From Chryseobacterium sp. 39-10 (lineage in GTDB: Bacteria; Bacteroidota; Bacteroidia; Flavobacteriales; Weeksellaceae), in contig MKTK01000031.1 in the NCBI GenBank assembly GCA_001898255.1, positions 1-44,095 of the forward strand: 44,095 bases of DNA, read 5' to 3'. Below the pieces are notes generated by a model. That model did no database searches, was not told the origin of the DNA, and saw nothing but the letters and a program-made list of their open reading frames with translations. Of this stretch, positions 42,079-44,095 are shown piece by piece; the first letter of the stretch is position 1, and every line of letters starts with the position of its first letter. A program made the translations under genes and the position numbers.

Positions 42079-43089
42079 ATGAAAAATTTCGTCATATCAG
42101 CAGGAGTTCTTTTATCCGCTTTTTATGCTGCTCAAACCTATCCTCCACAGGCAGGAGTTGCAGGATCTACAGCCATTCATAAAGACAGCCCCCTTTTTAA
42201 GTCATGGGCAAATGCGTGCACAGTGGTTCGCGGTCCACAACAGATCAACGGAACTTCCGGCTTGTATGCTACGGTGGGAATCCCATCTAACGCAACTGGA
42301 GCACCGGATGCGACAGGCGTAGTAAGTTTGGGCGACGGCGGAACAGCCACCGTCACTTTTGCAAAGTACATCACCAATGGAGACGGACCGGATTTTGCCA
42401 TTTTCGAAAACGGATTCATCTCCAATTTTACCGGGAGAGCATTTCTGGAGCTGGCTTTTGTAGAGGTAAGTTCGGATGGTGTGAATTTCTTTCGCTTCCC
42501 AAGCCATAACGAATATCCTTCGGATTTTGTCGCAACCACTACAGATGATCCGGGAGGTTCGGGTTTTGCCACCATGGATGCGCGATATCTTCATAATTTT
42601 GCCGGAAAATACATCGCCAATTACGGTACACCTTTCGACCTAAGCGATTTACCTGATAATCCGCTATTAGACAAACAACACATTACCCATGTAAAAATTA
42701 TTGATGTGGTGGGAACTAATATTGAAGGATACAGAACATACGACAGCCATGGCAATGTGGCCATCGATCCCTTCCCAACGCCGTTTGCCTCTTCCGGATT
42801 TGATTTGGATGCGGTAGGAATCATCAATGAAGGAGCTGTTTTGGCGACCTCTTCTGTATTTACAAATGCCGGCATTTCTTTATATCCAAATCCGGCCACT
42901 GATTTTATCAAGTTTGTAACAGATCAGGAAGTTTCGGTGAAAGTATATGACATGACCGGCAAGCTGATTAAACAGTCAAAATCAAACAACAAGATGATGT
43001 CTATTGCCGATATTCCTGCAGGAAACTACATCCTTCATACGGATAATGGAACCGAAAAGAAAACCTTAAAACTTTTGATTGCTAAATAG
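42079..43089 (+). CDS. T9SS-exported protein of unrecognised family in the B12 operon
   Basis: A 336-residue protein with signal peptide (MKNFVISAGVLLSAFYAAQ) and a T9SS sorting domain (about 263-336, ISLYPNPATDFIKFV ... MTGKLIKQSKS ... AGNYILH ... KLLIAK). The central 230 residues form one domain with conserved-looking motifs: VSLGDGGTATVTFAKYITNGDGPDFAIFENGF (about 87-118), FLELAFVEVSSDGVNFFRFPSH (about 126-147), DLSDLP, and HVKIIDVVGTN followed by FDLDAVGIINEG. The composition suggests a beta-sandwich of carbohydrate-binding or jelly-roll type with possible calcium sites. I do not recognise a named family; similar domains may occur with B12 genes in other Bacteroidota. Being the last gene before the terminator, it is under riboswitch control, so a role in cobamide capture or release from carrier proteins is plausible. 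Confidence 0.7.
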   Translation: MKNFVISAGVLLSAFYAAQTYPPQAGVAGSTAIHKDSPLFKSWANACTVVRGPQQINGTSGLYATVGIPSNATGAPDATGVVSLGDGGTATVTFAKYITNGDGPDFAIFENGFISNFTGRAFLELAFVEVSSDGVNFFRFPSHNEYPSDFVATTTDDPGGSGFATMDARYLHNFAGKYIANYGTPFDLSDLPDNPLLDKQHITHVKIIDVVGTNIEGYRTYDSHGNVAIDPFPTPFASSGFDLDAVGIINEGAVLATSSVFTNAGISLYPNPATDFIKFVTDQEVSVKVYDMTGKLIKQSKSNNKMMSIADIPAGNYILHTDNGTEKKTLKLLIAK

Positions 43090-43111
43090 TAAAACATAAA
43101 GTTCAAACAAT

Positions 43112-43140
43112 AAGCGGATTGATCAAGATCCGCTTTTTTT
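43112..43140 (+). terminator. Terminator of the B12 operon
   Basis: AAGCGGAT (43112-43119) pairs with ATCCGCTT (43128-43135) and is followed by five more T residues. It lies 22 nt after the stop of the last operon gene. Confidence 0.85.
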
Positions 43141-43481
43141 ATGGGGTCACCTTTTTTATTGTTGCATATTAAGGGATAAACTTCGTCATTCCGATTACAA
43201 CGCTTGAGTTGATCCGGTGACTATCAACTTTGAGTACATTATTACCATTCATCAAAAATCATTCAAATTTAAAAAGGAAGAAACCAAAGATTACGGGCAT
43301 TCACTTTCAAACGACGAAAATGAAAAATCATCAAACTATTCAGAAGCACAAAAAGGGATGATAGAATACTTGTGCATCAAATGCTAGAACTGACAATATA
43401 GAAATTTTACCTTGCTTTCAAACACACAGTAAACAATGGCTAAAGCACTGATAAGATTATTTTACATCAGCCAAAACCAAA
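43141..43481. other. Intergenic region with a weak short ORF
   Basis: About 340 bases between two converging terminators. On the plus strand one frame is open from a GTG at 43217 to TAG at 43387 (56 codons; it contains KFKKEETKDYGHSLSNDENE and ends LCIKC). It has no ATG and no visible promoter, so it is more likely a decayed fragment or chance than a gene. Nothing else was seen. Confidence 0.3.
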
Positions 43482-43515
43482 ATAAAAAAAAGCGGAATGC
43501 TATTCGCACACCGCT
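43482..43515 (-). terminator. Terminator of purA
   Basis: On the minus strand AGCGG (43515-43511) pairs with CCGCT (43495-43491), with an inner TGC/GCA stem, followed by a run of eight T residues. It lies about 55 nt after the purA stop. Confidence 0.7.
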
Positions 43516-43570
43516 CTAAGTTTTCAATAAGCATTGATGCATAAAGAAACTTCTGCACCAATAACTCTCG

Positions 43571-44095
43571 TTAAAACAATTCTTTACGAATAATATTCTG
43601 ACTTCTTTCAGGACCCACAGATACCAGATAAACATTAATACCTAAGTAATTTTCTATAAACTCGATATACTTCTTGGCATTCTCGGGTAAATCGTCGTAC
43701 GAACGCGCATCCGAAATATCCTCATCCCAACCTGGCAATTCGTGATAAATAGGTTTGTAATCGTATAATTTTGTAGTGGAGGAAGTGAAGTAATCAATCT
43801 GTTTGCCGTCTTCAGTTTCGTAAGCCACTGCAATCTTCAGCGGAGAAATGCCAGATAGCACATCCAGCTTGGTAATAACCAAATTATTAATCCCATTAAT
43901 CATTGTGGCATGTTTCAGCGAAACCAAATCCAGCCAACCGGTTCTGCGCGGCCTTCCGGTTGTTGCTCCATATTCGCCACCAATTTTCCTGATGTTTTCG
44001 CCCAGTTCATTATCCAGTTCGGTGGGGAAAGGTCCGTTCCCAACTCTGGTTGTGTATGCTTTGGCAACACCAATCAGGTTTTCCAAACTGGTAGG
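43571..44095 (-). CDS. purA: Adenylosuccinate synthetase, C-terminal part (gene runs off the right edge)
   Basis: The enzyme joins IMP and aspartate with GTP to make adenylosuccinate in AMP synthesis. The visible 174 codons carry the family C-terminal signatures: IGVAKAYTTRVGNGPFPTEL, IGGEYGATTGRPRRTGWLDLV with the GRPRRxGWxD IMP/aspartate loop, NNLVITKLDVLSGI (guanine recognition, TKLDVL) and INVYLVSVGPERSQNI at the end. There is no true start here: the codon at 44086 is TTG (Leu) and the frame PTSLENL continues to the last base. Ends at a TAA-type stop at 43571. Confidence 0.97.
   Translation of the reverse strand, partial: PTSLENLIGVAKAYTTRVGNGPFPTELDNELGENIRKIGGEYGATTGRPRRTGWLDLVSLKHATMINGINNLVITKLDVLSGISPLKIAVAYETEDGKQIDYFTSSTTKLYDYKPIYHELPGWDEDISDARSYDDLPENAKKYIEFIENYLGINVYLVSVGPERSQNIIRKELF

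Overview
The window reads as a chromosome segment of a flavobacterium-type Bacteroidota, most likely of the Chryseobacterium/Kaistella/Elizabethkingia group (Weeksellaceae). Reasons: SusC/SusD pairs, four proteins ending in type IX secretion (T9SS) sorting domains, a Bacteroidota-type two-part LepB with a large insertion, a parA-parB-DUF5683-dapB-lepB-WbqC gene order, low GC, and a TAnnTTTG-type -7 promoter box in front of a cobalamin riboswitch. The genus call is from family knowledge; no search was run.

Layout. (1) 1-2980 is an AT-rich accessory segment. It holds a PqqD-like/M50-peptidase-like short ORF, a perfect 36-nt palindrome, a 55-aa Cys-X3-Cys peptide gene that looks like a ribosomal-peptide (RiPP) precursor, a frameshifted small lipoprotein and a tyrosine recombinase next to tRNA-Asp. 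(2) 2983-21692 is a complete polysaccharide utilization locus (PUL) lying between two identical tRNA-Asp genes. It encodes, in the order of transcription (minus strand): a SusR-like sensor/regulator, a secreted GH27-like enzyme with T9SS tail, SusC, SusD, a SusE/F-like lipoprotein, GH31, GH97 (SusB type), GH65, and a small T9SS protein with SusE/F-like repeats. The GH31-GH97-GH65 trio resembles the dextran utilization locus of Flavobacterium johnsoniae, so I infer alpha-1,6-glucan (dextran, possibly alpha-1,2-branched) rather than starch as substrate. (3) 21775-27046 holds thioredoxin, a cysteine desulfurase and a tight four-gene operon (UbiA prenyltransferase, DprE1-like oxidase, DprE2-like reductase, HAD phosphatase) that resembles the mycobacterial route to polyprenyl-phosphate arabinofuranose. 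(4) 27088-36863 is a conserved core: OmpA-type lipoprotein, lipocalin-like lipoprotein, subtilisin-like protease, WbqC, LepB, DapB, DUF5683 protein, ParB, ParA and a TonB protein. (5) 37297-43140, on the plus strand, is a vitamin B12 acquisition operon: promoter, cobalamin riboswitch, BtuB-like receptor, a BtuG-like beta-propeller lipoprotein, a T9SS-exported paralogue of it, and a third T9SS-exported protein of unrecognised family. (6) 43482-44095 is the 3' part of purA running off the right edge.

How the parts work together. In the PUL the GH27-like enzyme should cut polymer at the cell surface or outside, SusC/D plus the binding protein should bring oligosaccharides into the periplasm, and GH31, GH97 and GH65 (all with signal peptides) should release glucose; the SusR homologue is the expected inducer-responsive regulator. 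In the B12 operon the riboswitch should repress the whole transcript when cobalamin is plentiful, and the surface proteins probably capture B12 and pass it to the BtuB-like channel, which would be energised by a TonB system. The most novel-looking content is the T9SS-based extension of the B12 system (40793-43089), the GH27-like multidomain enzyme, and the RiPP-like remnant at the left edge.
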